Of a DNA stretch of 64,000 nucleotides, positions 49,275 through 57,621 are shown piece after piece. A program made the translations under genes and the position numbers. The DNA lies in the NCBI GenBank assembly GCA_905197665.1, contig CAJJZP010000002.1, positions 1 to 64,000 on the forward strand, in the 5' to 3' direction. Origin of the DNA: an uncultured Collinsella sp. (lineage in GTDB: Bacteria; Actinomycetota; Coriobacteriia; Coriobacteriales; Coriobacteriaceae). The notes under the pieces are model-generated. The model saw only the letters and a program-made list of their open reading frames with translations, had not been told where the DNA came from and did no database searches. The stretch's first letter is position 1; every line of letters starts with the position of its first letter.

Positions 49275-50648
49275 ATGAAACGTGATTGGGAAGCTACTGC
49301 CGAGGGCATTCTTGCCGCCGTGGGCGGCCCCGAGAACATCTCGGGCATGACGCACTGCGCCACTCGTCTTCGCCTGAACCTACGTGACGATTCCAAGTGT
49401 GGCGACGCGGCCGTCAAGGAGGTCGACGGCGTGGTCAACACCGTCAACTCAGCCGGCCAGTACCAAGTGCTGATTGGCACCGAGGTACCCAAGCTCTATG
49501 AGAAGTTCGAGCCGCTTGTCAAGGGCTCGGGCGCCGAGGTCTCCACGAGCGCCTCCTCCGATGAGGGCATCGTCTCCAGGATCTTCTCCGCCATCTCGGG
49601 CGTCTTTGCTCCGCTGCTGCCCGCCATGGCCGGCTCCGGTATCCTCCGCGGCCTGCTGATCCTTGCGGTTCAGCTCGGCCTTATCACCGAGGGTACGGGC
49701 ACCTACACCATTCTTTACACCCTCTCGATGAGCGTGTTCTACTTCCTGCCGGTGCTTCTGGGCTTCTCCTCGGGCAAGCGCTTCGGTGCGAGCCCGTATC
49801 TGTCGGCCCTGATCTGCGCCTGTCTGCTCTATCCCGACTTTATCGGCTTGATGGGCGACGCGGGCAACGGCGCCATGAGCGAGTTCTTCGGCATCCCCGT
49901 GGTGCTTATGAGCTACAACTCCACCGTTATCCCGGCCATCATCGCCATCTGGGTTTACTCGTTCCTCTATAAGTTCCTGGATGAGCATGTGCCCGAGACC
50001 CTTAAGCTCGTCGTGCTTCCCGCGGTCTCGCTGATTATCATGGTTCCCGCCACCATGCTCGTGATCGGCCCCTTGGGCGTCTATGCCGGCGAGGGCATCG
50101 CCTTCGTGGTCAACTGGCTCATCGCCCGCTCCAACGTGCTTGCTGGCATCCTGGTGGGCGGCGGCTGGTCCGTGCTCGTCTCGATGGGTATCCACTGGGC
50201 AGTTAATCCCATCATGATTAACAACATCGCCTCCAATGGCTTCGACTACATTTGCCCGGCCACCTTTGCCTGCAACTTCGCTGTTATCGGCTGCGCCCTC
50301 GGCGTCTTCCTCAAGGCCCGCGATCAGAAGCTCAAGAGCTTTGCCATGACCGGTGCCGTGACCATCTGCCTCTCTGCCATCATCGAGCCCACGCTCTTTG
50401 GCATGCTTGTCAAGAACAAGAAGCTCTTCTTGGCTCAGATCATCGGCGGTGCCTGCGGCGGCGCGTTCCTCGGCCTTTTCAAGGTCGTCACCACGGCCTT
50501 TGTCTTTGGCTCCGTCACTACGTTCCCGGCCTTCGTCTCCTCCGATCCGATGAACTTCGCTTTCGCCATGATCGGCATGGTTATCTCGGCTGTTGTCGCC
50601 GGCGTGCTCGGCTACATCTTCACCGACAAGGATGATCAGCTCGCCTAG
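49275..50648 (+). CDS. PTS glucose/glucoside-type transporter, EIIBC subunits
   Basis: This 457-residue membrane protein imports and phosphorylates a sugar. The start at 49275 has GGGGAGG nine bases upstream. The IIB domain (1-75) includes the phosphocysteine C28 in MTHCATRLR and NTVNSAGQYQVLIG. The IIC domain (about 105-450) has ten or so helices and the family blocks FAPLLPAMAGSG, a GxxxG-rich core, HWAVNPIMINNI and IIEPTLFGM. No IIA domain is fused, so it depends on a shared IIA. IIBC layout resembles sucrose/trehalose/beta-glucoside transporters. Confidence 0.9.
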   Translation: MKRDWEATAEGILAAVGGPENISGMTHCATRLRLNLRDDSKCGDAAVKEVDGVVNTVNSAGQYQVLIGTEVPKLYEKFEPLVKGSGAEVSTSASSDEGIVSRIFSAISGVFAPLLPAMAGSGILRGLLILAVQLGLITEGTGTYTILYTLSMSVFYFLPVLLGFSSGKRFGASPYLSALICACLLYPDFIGLMGDAGNGAMSEFFGIPVVLMSYNSTVIPAIIAIWVYSFLYKFLDEHVPETLKLVVLPAVSLIIMVPATMLVIGPLGVYAGEGIAFVVNWLIARSNVLAGILVGGGWSVLVSMGIHWAVNPIMINNIASNGFDYICPATFACNFAVIGCALGVFLKARDQKLKSFAMTGAVTICLSAIIEPTLFGMLVKNKKLFLAQIIGGACGGAFLGLFKVVTTAFVFGSVTTFPAFVSSDPMNFAFAMIGMVISAVVAGVLGYIFTDKDDQLA

Positions 50649-50706
50649 TCTTGCTTTGGGGCTACGCGCCATGAGCCCAAGGCTAAGACCGACTTCCATC
50701 TAATAA

Positions 50707-50739
50707 GGGGTCGCTGCTTATATCGCAGCGGCCCTTTTT
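50707..50739 (+). terminator. Terminator between ptsBC and deoR
   Basis: GGGGTCGCTGC (50707-50717) pairs with GCAGCGGCCC (50725-50734), allowing one bulge, followed by TTTTT. Confidence 0.85.
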
Positions 50740-50798
50740 GCTTTTGATTGGCTTGATTAGGTTAAACTTTGAAAATAGATGAAAAGGAAGGAACGCCG

Positions 50799-51536
50799 AT
50801 GATTCCGTATGAGCGCCATGAACTGATTCTTAATAAGCTAAAGGAGGCTGACCTGCTCAAGATAGATGAGCTCGCGGCCTTTATGCCCGATGTGTCGATG
50901 TCTACGCTGCGCCGCGACCTCAAGGAGCTCGAGAAGCGGGGGAGCATCGAGTATCTGACCGGCGGTGCGGTCAAACTGCATTCTGCGGCTCGCGAGGTGA
51001 GTGTCTTTGAAAAGGGCGCGCAGCGGAGTAGTGAGAAGGACCTGATCGCGCGTCGTGCGGCAGCGGAGGTCGAGGACGGTGAGACGGTCTATGTCGACTC
51101 CGGTACCACCGCGACGGCGCTCCTGAGTCTGCTCGTCGACAAACCAGTGACTATCTACACCACCAACGGCTACGCATGTAGGTTTACGGGCGAGCTTGCT
51201 GCTAAGGTGGTGGTGATTGGCGGCGACTTTAATCCCGTTACCTGCTCGCTGACCGGGCCAATGGTGGAGAACGCGTTGCGTGAGCTGTACTTTGACCGGG
51301 CGTTTATAGGCGTCAACGCGGTGGACGAGGATCGTGGCATCATGACGCCTGGTTATCCCGAGGCTATCAAAAAGCGCATTGTGATGCGGAATTCCCAAGC
51401 GAGTTATGTACTCGCCGACAGCTCCAAGTTCCATGTGTTTTCAAATGTAAAGGTGTGCGACCTGGAGGGCTTTACTGTTATCTCCGACAAGCGCGACGCC
51501 AAAATCGGCGAGCGCGTCAAGATGATTACGGCCTAG
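50799..51536 (+). CDS. DeoR/GlpR family transcriptional regulator
   Basis: This 245-residue regulator has an N-terminal winged helix (about 1-58: RHELILNKLKEADLLKIDEL, VSMSTLRRDLKELE) and a C-terminal DeoRC effector domain (about 75-230) with the sugar-phosphate loop VDSGTTATALL and ADSSKFHV. ATG 50799 follows AAGGAAGGA; the frame opens earlier at TTG 50769. It probably represses the isomerase-PTS genes just upstream, using the dyads in the AT-rich region before the isomerase gene, and senses a phosphorylated sugar. Confidence 0.9.
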   Translation: MIPYERHELILNKLKEADLLKIDELAAFMPDVSMSTLRRDLKELEKRGSIEYLTGGAVKLHSAAREVSVFEKGAQRSSEKDLIARRAAAEVEDGETVYVDSGTTATALLSLLVDKPVTIYTTNGYACRFTGELAAKVVVIGGDFNPVTCSLTGPMVENALRELYFDRAFIGVNAVDEDRGIMTPGYPEAIKKRIVMRNSQASYVLADSSKFHVFSNVKVCDLEGFTVISDKRDAKIGERVKMITA

Positions 51537-51634
51537 GACGCCGGGGGCATCGCATCTTGTCCTCAAGTCGCTGCCTACGTAAGGAAGCATGCGGCAAACG
51601 TACCTGACCTTTTGTCTCATTCCAGATTTGTGGA

Positions 51635-52393
51635 CTAGCTTAGTTCGTCGGCTACTTGATGTTCGTAGAAGGCTTCGACTACGGCGTTGAAGTCGCGGGC
51701 GAAGTCTTCCATGGTTCCGTGCCAGGTAGCTCGGCCGGGTTTTCCCTGGCCAACATAGGCGGTTTGAATGCCGCAGGCGGGGCTGGGGAAATCGCGCTTG
51801 GGGTCGTTGCCCACCATGAGGACCTCATGTGGCTCGAGCCCCATGACCTGCAGCTGCTCTAGATAATATGTGGCATCGGGCTTGCAGCGCGTGGCGTTGC
51901 CCATGTGCGTTACGAGCTCGAAGGGCGCGTCTGTCAGCTCGCCCCAGCCCATGCGGCATTCGATGGCCCCCTGGGGAAAACTGGGGTTGGTGAAGAGCGC
52001 GCAGCGCAGTCCTGCATCCTGTACGGCCTGGAGCGCGGCGTGTGCGCCCGGCATGGCTTTCGCATTGATCATGTCATCGTTCTTGTACGGCAGGACTTCG
52101 CGATCGTAGTAGGTAAACGCCTCGTAGATGAGTGGGTCCGAGAGGCAAATGCCGCACCGGCGCTCAACCTCTTCCTGGTAAAACTCAAGATTGGTGCGAT
52201 TGTCCGTACTGTTGCGACGATTGGCGTTGAGGTCGACCAGGATGGTGCCGAGGCGTGCCATCGTGCCCCCGCGGCTGCGACGTCCGATATCCGCGAGCAT
52301 CGATGAGACATCCTTAAAATATCGAAGGATGAACGCGTTGAGGTTGATGCTAAGAAGCGTTTCGTCCATATCGAAAACGACTGCTTTGAGCAC
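51635..52393 (-). CDS. HAD superfamily hydrolase
   Basis: This 252-residue HAD phosphatase has motif I VVFDMDETLLS with the nucleophile and general-acid Asp, a helical cap (about 15-130), motif II LFTNPSF, a lysine in ATRCKPDATYY and motif IV MVGNDPKRDFPSP. The GTG start at 52393 (VLKAVVFDMD) has AAAGG seven bases upstream; the upstream extension of the frame to 52564 has no start signal and covers the divergent promoter. It may dephosphorylate the PTS-imported sugar derivative or another small phosphate. Confidence 0.82.
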   Translation of the reverse strand: MLKAVVFDMDETLLSINLNAFILRYFKDVSSMLADIGRRSRGGTMARLGTILVDLNANRRNSTDNRTNLEFYQEEVERRCGICLSDPLIYEAFTYYDREVLPYKNDDMINAKAMPGAHAALQAVQDAGLRCALFTNPSFPQGAIECRMGWGELTDAPFELVTHMGNATRCKPDATYYLEQLQVMGLEPHEVLMVGNDPKRDFPSPACGIQTAYVGQGKPGRATWHGTMEDFARDFNAVVEAFYEHQVADELS

Positions 52394-52647
52394 GCGGGCA
52401 CCTTTCTCGAAAAATCGTTCCAGAATCGTTGGCTTGGGATACTTTACTCCAAAGCCGTATGCCCAACTGCTTATCGTCAGCTTGTGGAGACAGTCGTTCA
52501 CAAGATTGCGAAAAAGTCTCCATACGAGTAAAAAATGGCAGTTCACGCTTGAAATCGAACTCATTTCCCCGTAACCTATACGAACGTGATTGCATAAGCG
52601 TCACATTAGTATCTGTCGGCTCCCGAGTGTTCCTAAACGTTGTGTGC

Positions 52648-52676
52648 TTGTCGCACCCTTCTGTAGGTCCTAGCAA
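52648..52676 (+). promoter_or_regulatory. Candidate rpsA promoter
   Basis: TTGTCG (52648-52653) and TAGCAA (52671-52676) are separated by 17 bases. The whole gap 52394-52708 (315 bases) between the HAD gene and the S1 gene is AT-richer and otherwise without recognised genes. Confidence 0.4.
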
Positions 52677-52708
52677 TCGGGGCCCCGTAGTTCGAAAGGG
52701 GTCCACCT

Positions 52709-53875
52709 TTGAGTGAGATTCAGAACTCGTCCATTTTCTCTCTTGACGATGTCAACGAGGAGGAGATGAACAACCTCATCGACGGTACGATTACCGACTT
52801 TGATGAGGGCGATCTCGTTAACGGCACTGTCGTTAAGATCGAGCATGACGAGGTGCTCGTTGACATCGGATTCAAGTCCGAGGGCGTTATCCCGGTCCGC
52901 GAGCTGTCCATCCGCAAGGACGCTAACCCTGCAGACATCGTTGCACTCGGTGATCCCATCGAGGCTCTGGTTCTCCAGAAGGAGGACAAGGACGGTCGTC
53001 TGGTCCTGTCCAAGAAGCGTGCCGAGTACGAGCGTGCTTGGAACCGCATCGAGGAGAAGTTCAACTCCGGCGAGAACGTCGAGGGCGAGGTTATCGAGGT
53101 TGTCAAGGGCGGCCTGATCCTCGACATCGGCCTGCGTGGCTTCCTGCCCGCTTCCCTCGTCGACCTCCGTCGCGTCAAGGACCTCACCTCTTACATGGGC
53201 ACCCGCATCGAGGCCCGCGTCATCGAGATGGACCGCAACCGCAACAACGTCGTCCTCTCCCGTCGCGTCGTGCTCGAGGAGTCCCGTAAGGCCGAGCGCT
53301 CCGAGATCCTGTCCAAGCTCAAGTCTGGCATGCGTCTCCAGGGCACCGTTTCCTCCATCGTCGACTTTGGCGCCTTCGTCGACCTCGGCGGTATCGACGG
53401 CCTCATCCACATCTCCGAGCTCTCCTGGAACCACGTCAACCATCCTTCCGAGGTTGTCAAGGTCGGCCAGGAGGTCGAGGTCGAGGTTCTCGACGTCGAT
53501 CTCAACCGCGAGCGCATCTCCCTGGGTCTCAAGCAGACCACCGAGGATCCGTGGCGCGCACTGGTCAAGAAGTACCCCGTCGGCGCTATCGTCGAGGGCA
53601 CTGTGACCAAGCTTGTCCCGTTCGGCGCTTTCGTCGACCTGGGCGAGGGCATCGAGGGCCTGGTGCACATCTCCGAGATGGCCAACAAGCACGTCGACCA
53701 GCCTTCTCAGGTTACCCACGTGGGCGACAAGGTTCAGGTCAAGGTTATGGAGATCGACCTCGACCGTCGTCGCATCTCCCTGTCCATGAAGTCCGCTGCT
53801 GAGACTCTGGGCGTCGAGATCGAGGTTACCCCGCTGCCTTCCGAGAAGAAGGACGAGGAGACCGACGCCGAGTAA
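52709..53875 (+). CDS. rpsA: 30S ribosomal protein S1
   Basis: S1 binds mRNA leaders at the ribosome. The 388-residue protein has four S1 OB-fold repeats (starting near residues 34, 118, 205 and 292, e.g. GTVSSIVDFGAFVDLGG and GTVTKLVPFGAFVDLGE) and an acidic tail, the four-repeat form usual in Gram-positives. It starts at TTG 52709 with GAAAGGGG eight bases upstream; that site can be masked by GGGCCCC (52680-52686) pairing with GGGGTCC (52698-52704), a possible translational control. A good terminator follows. Confidence 0.93.
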   Translation: MSEIQNSSIFSLDDVNEEEMNNLIDGTITDFDEGDLVNGTVVKIEHDEVLVDIGFKSEGVIPVRELSIRKDANPADIVALGDPIEALVLQKEDKDGRLVLSKKRAEYERAWNRIEEKFNSGENVEGEVIEVVKGGLILDIGLRGFLPASLVDLRRVKDLTSYMGTRIEARVIEMDRNRNNVVLSRRVVLEESRKAERSEILSKLKSGMRLQGTVSSIVDFGAFVDLGGIDGLIHISELSWNHVNHPSEVVKVGQEVEVEVLDVDLNRERISLGLKQTTEDPWRALVKKYPVGAIVEGTVTKLVPFGAFVDLGEGIEGLVHISEMANKHVDQPSQVTHVGDKVQVKVMEIDLDRRRISLSMKSAAETLGVEIEVTPLPSEKKDEETDAE

Positions 53876-53899
53876 ATCGGTTTGACGATCACTTGTTTT

Positions 53900-53933
53900 A
53901 AGGGATCCGTCCGTAATGGACGGGTCCCTTTTT
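53900..53933 (+). terminator. Intrinsic terminator after rpsA
   Basis: AAGGGATCCGTCC (53900-53912) pairs with GGACGGGTCCCTT (53918-53930) except for one T-G position, followed by TTT. Confidence 0.88.
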
Positions 53934-54196
53934 GCATTTGGCACCGAGATGCGCAATGCTGCCGGGCTGTCCACAGGCTATTGGATTGTCGGTGCATGAA
54001 AAAAGCCGACATCCCGCCTCGGGGAGGAGGCGGGAACACACCGAGTAGACGGAGGGGTGCGGAGCGCGGTCGCGTCTCGACTGACGACGTTGCCCATCGA
54101 CAGGACCATTGTAGCGCATGGCGGTTCTTGGTTTATCGTGTCGAGCGTTTGCGTTGTGCCATTGCCTGCGGCAACGGTGTGTTACACTCTTGCACT
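53934..54196. other. rpsA-rnpB intergenic region with a minus-strand hairpin
   Basis: CCCGCCTC (54013-54020) pairs with GAGGCGGG (54027-54034) and, read on the minus strand, is followed 8 bases later by TTTTTT (54004-53999). A TACAAT lies upstream on that strand (around 54112). This could end a short antisense-strand RNA, but the distance to the T-run is long. A TTGCCT (54162-54167)/TACACT (54183-54188) pair with short 15-base spacing may be the rnpB promoter. Confidence 0.35.
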
Positions 54197-54559
54197 GCTG
54201 AGTGGGCCAGACGGTCGCGCGATGTGCTGCTTGCAGTACGCGTGAGGAAAGTCCGGGCTCCAGAGGGCGGGATGCCGGCTAACGGCCGGGCGGAGTGATC
54301 CGACGGAAAGCGCCGCAGAAAAGAAGACTCCCACCTGCGCCGCAAGGCGTAAAGGGAAAAGCTGAAACGGTGGTGTAAGAGACCACCAGCGTCGTGGCAA
54401 CATGGCGGCTTGGCAAGCCCCATCCGGAGCAAGCGCGAATAGGAACGCTATGGGCCGGCCCGGTCCGCGTTCGGGTAGCGTGCGTGGAGCTGCACGGTAA
54501 CGTGCAGACAAGATAAATGACCGTTCACGACAGAACCCGGCTTATCGGCCCACTCAGCT
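54197..54559 (+). ncRNA. rnpB: RNase P RNA (class A)
   Basis: RNase P RNA processes tRNA 5' ends. The first bases GCTGAGTGGGCC pair with the last bases GGCCCACTCAGC (54547-54558). Between them are the universally conserved blocks GAGGAAAGTCCGGGCTCC (near 54242), AGAGACCACCAGCG, GCAAGCGCGAATAGGAACG and, near the 3' end, AGATAAATGACCG with ACAGAACCCGGCTTATC. Order and length (about 363) fit a bacterial class A RNA. Confidence 0.96.
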
Positions 54560-54769
54560 TTCTTGTTGACGCTGCGACGGCGTCAGCTGGCCGATTTGTC
54601 GCTCATTCGTCGGTCGCCGCCATAAGGCGTGCTCCCTCCTCTTTCGGACGCCGTCTCGCTGTTGTTTCCTGGTCATCGGCGTTGCTGTTCTTTTTACCGG
54701 GGTTATTGGTACGGCCTTTGCCGTATTATTGAGGCTGTTTGTTGCCGCGCATTATTCTGTTGAGGGGCT
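54560..54769 (+). other. rnpB-yigZ intergenic region
   Basis: Pyrimidine-rich sequence. GACGC-TGCGACG-GCGTC (54568-54584) and TACGGC-CTTT-GCCGTA (54710-54725) are hairpins; the first is preceded by CTTTCTTGTT and may help end rnpB. An open frame over the RNA and this region is not convincing. Confidence 0.4.
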
Positions 54770-55408
54770 TTGTTGGACAGCTATTTTACTCTGCAATCGA
54801 ATATTGAGGTTTCGGGCGAGTTTGTGGACCGCAAGAGCCGGTTTATTGCCCAGCTGGTCCATATTGAGTCCGAGGACGAGGCGAATGCCTTTATCGAGAT
54901 GGTTCGCAAGCGTCATTACGACGCTCGACACAATGTTCCCGCGTGGATTTTGGTCGATGGACGCGAGCGCCAGAGCGATGATGGTGAGCCGAGCCGCACG
55001 AGCGGTATGCCGACGCTCGAGGTGTTGCGCGGTGCGGAGCTCAAAAATGTTTGCTGCGTAGTGACGCGCTATTTTGGCGGCACGCTGTTGGGGCCGGGCG
55101 GCCTGGTTCGCGCCTATACTGCGGCGACGCAAGCGGCGGTGGCCGCGGCTCAGGAGGCCGGGCAGATCGTCGAGATGACGAGTGTCGTGCCTGTTGACGT
55201 GCATGTGGCCTATCCGCAGTATGAGCAGGTGCTTCGCTTGGCCCAGGATTCCGGTGCCAAGGTTTCGGATACCGAGTACGCGGATGCCGTGACACTTCAT
55301 TTGGTGTTTAAGGCGGGGGAGCAGGAGTCGTTTTGCGCTAAGATGCGCGAGCTTATGGCGGGGCGCGAGGAGATTGAGGTCAGCACTCCCGAATTTGCCG
55401 AGTTCTAA
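54770..55408 (+). CDS. yigZ: YigZ/IMPACT family protein
   Basis: This 212-residue protein has the IMPACT N-terminal domain (about 1-125: GEFVDRKSRFIAQL, DARHNVPAWIL, DDGEPSRTSGMPTLEVL, VTRYFGGTLLGPGGLVRAY) and the YigZ C-terminal ferredoxin-like domain (about 135-200). Such proteins bind ribosomes or nucleic acids, possibly in translation stress; function is unresolved. Start is TTG 54770 or TTG 54773, both following TGAGGGG. A 12-bp terminator follows immediately. Confidence 0.88.
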   Translation: MLDSYFTLQSNIEVSGEFVDRKSRFIAQLVHIESEDEANAFIEMVRKRHYDARHNVPAWILVDGRERQSDDGEPSRTSGMPTLEVLRGAELKNVCCVVTRYFGGTLLGPGGLVRAYTAATQAAVAAAQEAGQIVEMTSVVPVDVHVAYPQYEQVLRLAQDSGAKVSDTEYADAVTLHLVFKAGEQESFCAKMRELMAGREEIEVSTPEFAEF

Positions 55409-55411
55409 CGG

Positions 55412-55463
55412 CGACGGCCGGCGTGCTTTTGGGTGAATCCCAAGCGCGCCGGCCGTCGTTTTA
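55412..55463 (+). terminator. Intrinsic terminator after yigZ
   Basis: CGACGGCCGGCG (55412-55423) pairs perfectly with CGCCGGCCGTCG (55447-55458), with inner TTGGG/CCCAA, followed by TTTTA. Confidence 0.88.
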
Positions 55464-55475
55464 TGTTTCCGCTGT

Positions 55476-55922
55476 TTACTCGGCGAGCTGCTTTAGCACA
55501 TCACAGGCGATTTCGACGGCATCGTCGATGCAGCCGGGGCAGCTGCGGAGCGGACCCTTATCCGATCCGATGCCCTTGAGCGTGCCGCAGACGGTTGTCG
55601 TGTTCTTCTCGCCAAAACGCTTGGCGATTTCGCGCGACAGCTTGTAGGTCTGGCCCTTGGTCTTGGGGTTTTCCATGCCGTCGCTCATTACAAAGCCCAT
55701 GATGGCCACGGCGCCCGAGATGGCGCCGCAGGTCTCGGTCATACCGCCCATGCCGGCGCCAAAGCCCTCGGTGAGGGTAAAGGCGACCTGGGGGTCGAGC
55801 TCGACGGCGGGCGCGAGCGTGCAGGCGACGGCCTGGGCGCAGTTAAAGCCACGGGCGTGATATTCGGCAGCTTGAGCCTGACAGGCGGTGATGTCGAGCT
55901 GGGCCGTATCGATTTGCTTCAT
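55476..55922 (-). CDS. C_GCAxxG_C_C family (TIGR01909) protein
   Basis: This 148-residue protein matches the TIGR01909 family named after its spaced cysteines, proposed to bind a metal or act in redox. The pattern is visible: Cys in NCAQAVACTLAP, the CGAISG form of C-GAxxG in GGMTETCGAISGAVAIMG, a later Cys in TVCGTLKG and SCPGC near the C-terminus. The start at 55922 has GGAGAC upstream; the open frame to 56030 adds a segment without start signals. Convergent with yigZ. Confidence 0.82.
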   Translation of the reverse strand: MKQIDTAQLDITACQAQAAEYHARGFNCAQAVACTLAPAVELDPQVAFTLTEGFGAGMGGMTETCGAISGAVAIMGFVMSDGMENPKTKGQTYKLSREIAKRFGEKNTTTVCGTLKGIGSDKGPLRSCPGCIDDAVEIACDVLKQLAE

Positions 55923-56056
55923 CGTTGTCTCCTTGGTCACGGTGTACCCGCCTATGGTACCCGTGACGGGGCATGTAATCATCGAGAGCTTCACGTATGC
56001 CTCGTTTTTATCTATCGAGCAAATGCCCAAGGCTTGAGATAAATACCTCTGATCAA

Positions 56057-56108
56057 TTTGTCCCTTAACCTACCTTGTGGGACAAATAAACCTGATTAAT
56101 TTGTCCCA
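56057..56108. repeat. Family E hairpins (TTTGTCCC/GGGACAAA)
   Basis: TTTGTCCC (56057-56064), GGGACAAA (56079-56086) and TTTGTCCCA (56100-56108) make two alternative hairpins. The CTGATTAATTTGTCCCA string at the end is identical to that at 38499-38515, and a CTGATCAATTTGTCCC variant opens the block. It lies between the C_GCAxxG gene and metY. Confidence 0.75.
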
Positions 56109-56196
56109 TAACCTATCGGCGGGATGGGTTGAGAGGGCTGCGGGGTAGCGGTATCGTGAACCGAATAAAAACAAAACCCAAGTAAGGGAGTTGGAT

Positions 56197-57480
56197 ATGA
56201 GCGAGCAGACCATCGGAACTACATGTGTTCAGGGCGGCTATCATCCGGGCGATGCGGAGCCGCGCCAGGTGCCCATCTACCAGTCCACTACGTGGAAATA
56301 CGACACGTCCGAGCACATGGGCAAGCTGTTTGACCTGGAGGAGTCGGGCTACTTCTACAGCCGTCTGCAGAATCCCACGTGCGATCTGGTTGCCGCCAAG
56401 ATCTGCGAGATGGAGGGCGGCACCGCTGCGATGCTCACGAGTTCGGGCATGGCCGCGAACTTCCTCGCGATCTTTAACGTGGCCGGTGCCGGTGATCACG
56501 TGGTCGCGAGCTCTGCTATCTACGGCGGTACGTATAACCTGCTCGCCCACACCATGGGCCGCATGGGCGTGGCTTGCACGTTTGTCGCCCCCGACTGCAC
56601 CGATGAGGAGCTGGAGGCAGCCTTTGAGCCCAATACCAAGCTCGTCTTTGGCGAGACGATTGCCAACCCCGCCCTTGCCGTGCTCGATATTGAGCGCTTT
56701 GCCAAGGCCGCGCATGACCACGGCGTGCCGCTGATGGTCGACAACACCTTCCCGACGCCCGTGATGTGCCGTCCCTTTGAGTGGGGCGCCGACATCGTCA
56801 CGCACTCTACCACCAAGTACATGGATGGGCATGCGGCCTACCTGGGTGGCGTGATCGTCGACCACGGCCAGTTTGACTGGATGGCCCATGCAGACAAGTT
56901 CCCGGGTCTCACCACGCCCGACGAGAGCTATCACGGCGTGACCTATGCCGAGAAGTTCGGTCGCGAGGGTGCCTTCATTACCAAGGCAACCGCTCAGCTC
57001 ATGCGCGACCTCGGCCCCATGCAGAACCCGCAGGCGGCGTTCTTCTTGAACAGCTCGCTCGAGAGCCTGCATGTGCGTATGCCGCGTCATTGTGAGAACG
57101 GCCTGGCCGTTGCCAAGTTCCTGCAGAGCCATCCCAAGGTGCGCTTTGTGAGCTATCCGGGCCTGGAGGGCGATAAGTACTATGACCTGGCTCAGAAGTA
57201 CATGCCCAACGGCACGTGCGGTGTCGTGAGCTTTGGCTTTAACGGTGGTCGCGCGGCGGCCGAGACCTTTATGAAGAGCCTCAAGCTCGCCCAGATCGCC
57301 ACGCATGTGGCCGACGCCCGCACTTGCTGCCTGCATCCCGCTAACGCCACGCACCGCCAGATGAACGATGAGGAGCTCATCGCCTGTGGCATTTCCGCCG
57401 ACATGGTGCGCCTGTCGTGCGGCCTCGAGGACACGGCCGATCTGATTGCCGACCTTGAGCAGGCGCTCGAGCAGTGCTAG
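56197..57480 (+). CDS. metY: O-acetylhomoserine sulfhydrylase / Cys-Met metabolism PLP enzyme
   Basis: This 427-residue PLP-dependent enzyme of the Cys/Met family most likely makes homocysteine from O-acetylhomoserine and sulphide; methionine gamma-lyase is the alternative. It shows PIYQSTTWKY, the FYSRLQNPT contact loop, SSGMAANFLAI, YGGTYNLLAHT, MVDNTFPTP with the PLP Asp, and the Schiff-base lysine in HSTTKYMDGH. The start at 56197 has AAGGGAG seven bases upstream. No SAM riboswitch is visible in its leader. A strong terminator follows. Confidence 0.88.
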   Translation: MSEQTIGTTCVQGGYHPGDAEPRQVPIYQSTTWKYDTSEHMGKLFDLEESGYFYSRLQNPTCDLVAAKICEMEGGTAAMLTSSGMAANFLAIFNVAGAGDHVVASSAIYGGTYNLLAHTMGRMGVACTFVAPDCTDEELEAAFEPNTKLVFGETIANPALAVLDIERFAKAAHDHGVPLMVDNTFPTPVMCRPFEWGADIVTHSTTKYMDGHAAYLGGVIVDHGQFDWMAHADKFPGLTTPDESYHGVTYAEKFGREGAFITKATAQLMRDLGPMQNPQAAFFLNSSLESLHVRMPRHCENGLAVAKFLQSHPKVRFVSYPGLEGDKYYDLAQKYMPNGTCGVVSFGFNGGRAAAETFMKSLKLAQIATHVADARTCCLHPANATHRQMNDEELIACGISADMVRLSCGLEDTADLIADLEQALEQC

Positions 57481-57547
57481 GCTAGCTCCGTACAAGGTGC
57501 CGATGCTGGCAGAAAGCTTCGGTGACCTTTTGTTCCGATTCCGTAGG

Positions 57548-57595
57548 CGGGGCCCCAATCGCGTCTGTTTGCAGGCGATTGGGGCCCCGTTTTTT
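57548..57595 (+). terminator. 15-bp stem terminator after metY
   Basis: CGGGGCCCCAATCGC (57548-57562) pairs perfectly with GCGATTGGGGCCCCG (57575-57589), followed by six T. Confidence 0.93.
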
Positions 57596-57621
57596 GCATT
57601 GGGCCACTCGAAAGGATGGAT

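Noticed and set aside
54517..54732. 71-residue ORF at the rnpB 3' end
   Set aside because: It begins inside the conserved 3' part of RNase P RNA and has no ribosome site.
56109..56196. SAM riboswitch or T-box before metY
   Set aside because: None of the conserved blocks are present in the leader.
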